A stretch of 5,944 nt of DNA from Paracoccaceae bacterium. GTDB lineage: Bacteria; Pseudomonadota; Alphaproteobacteria; Rhodobacterales; Rhodobacteraceae. The DNA lies in contig JABSSB010000026.1 of NCBI GenBank assembly GCA_013214715.1, positions 1 to 5,944 of the forward strand, written 5' to 3'. The position numbers and the translations under genes are program-made. Below the pieces are notes generated by a model that saw nothing but the letters and a program-made list of their open reading frames with translations, did not search any database and was not told the origin of the DNA. Of this stretch, positions 5,641-5,944 are shown one piece after another; position 1 is the first letter of the stretch; each line of letters opens with the position of its first letter.

Positions 5641-5944
5641 TTACATCAACTTGCGGCGGCGTGTCACCTCAATATCCAGATCGGTGATTTTCTTTCGCAG
5701 CGTATTCCGGTTGATCCCCAGCAAATCGGCACATTTCGCCTGGTTTCCGCCTGTCGCTGCAAGGGCGATTTCGATCAGCGGCATCTCGATCTCGCGCAGG
5801 ATGCGCTGATAAAGGCCCGGCGGCGGCAATTGCCCCCCATGCAGATCGAAATAGCGCTGCAGATGACGCGCCACCGAGGCCGACAGCTTTTCAGTATCGG
5901 CCACGCTTTGTTGAGGTTCCAACTGCGGTTGGTTGCCCAAAACG
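5641..5944 (-). CDS. ntrC: Nitrogen regulation protein NtrC, C-terminal part only
   Basis: Only the last 100 codons and the stop TAA (5643-5641) lie in the window; the gene enters from the right edge. The visible part has a linker rich in Gln, a helix including ARHLQRYFDLHGG, then the Fis-type DNA-binding domain with GGNQAKCADLLGINRNTLRKK and a short basic end RRRKLM. This matches the NtrC-type terminus I associate with Rhodobacter. NtrC activates nitrogen assimilation genes when phosphorylated by NtrB. A TTG at 5940 is an internal leucine codon, not a start, because the frame continues upstream and a protein starting there would lack the receiver and AAA+ domains. The presence of a GAFTGA loop, missing in the Rhodobacter capsulatus NtrC, cannot be checked since the AAA+ domain is outside. 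The position directly before ntrYX supports the call. Confidence 0.9.
   Translation of the reverse strand, partial: VLGNQPQLEPQQSVADTEKLSASVARHLQRYFDLHGGQLPPPGLYQRILREIEMPLIEIALAATGGNQAKCADLLGINRNTLRKKITDLDIEVTRRRKLM

Noticed and set aside
5938..5940. TTG as the start of a separate 99-residue Fis-like protein
   Set aside because: The frame continues upstream to the window edge and the content matches the NtrC C-terminus before ntrY, so this is an internal codon of ntrC.

Overview
The window looks like a GC-rich alphaproteobacterial chromosome, most likely from a Rhodobacterales (Roseobacter/Rhodobacter-type) bacterium. The main reason is the gene set: the end of ntrC, then ntrY and ntrX, then trkA. 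The final residues of NtrC (a Fis-type helix-turn-helix ending in RRRKLM) look like the Rhodobacter form of the protein. These are judgements from recalled family features; no database search was run.

Layout from right to left, the direction in which most genes are read: the last 100 codons of ntrC (minus strand, cut by the right edge); a 99-nt gap with two clear inverted repeats; ntrY (766 codons, GTG start); ntrX (467 codons), joined to ntrY by a 4-nt ATGA overlap; then a small plus-strand gene for a predicted lipoprotein, which meets ntrX tail to tail and shares the palindrome TTAA for both stop codons; then a 129-nt divergent promoter region; and finally trkA on the minus strand, cut by the left edge with 426 codons visible. 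No stretch over 300 nt lacks a gene. I see no RNA gene, mobile element, CRISPR array or attachment site.

How the genes work together: NtrY is a membrane histidine kinase and NtrX its response regulator. The pair is linked in other alphaproteobacteria to nitrogen metabolism, redox or oxygen response and cell envelope control. NtrC is the regulator of the neighbouring NtrB/NtrC nitrogen system. TrkA is the cytosolic NAD-binding regulator of the Trk potassium transporter. In several alphaproteobacteria trkA follows ntrX in the same direction. Here the oppositely oriented lipoprotein gene separates them, so trkA probably needs its own promoter.

This is mostly a conserved housekeeping region, and I see no clear new multi-gene system. 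The points most worth a second look are the unknown lipoprotein gene placed between ntrX and trkA, the stop-sharing junction with a 9-bp hairpin inside the ntrX end, the absence of a GAFTGA loop in NtrX, and the structured ntrC-ntrY gap and trkA leader.
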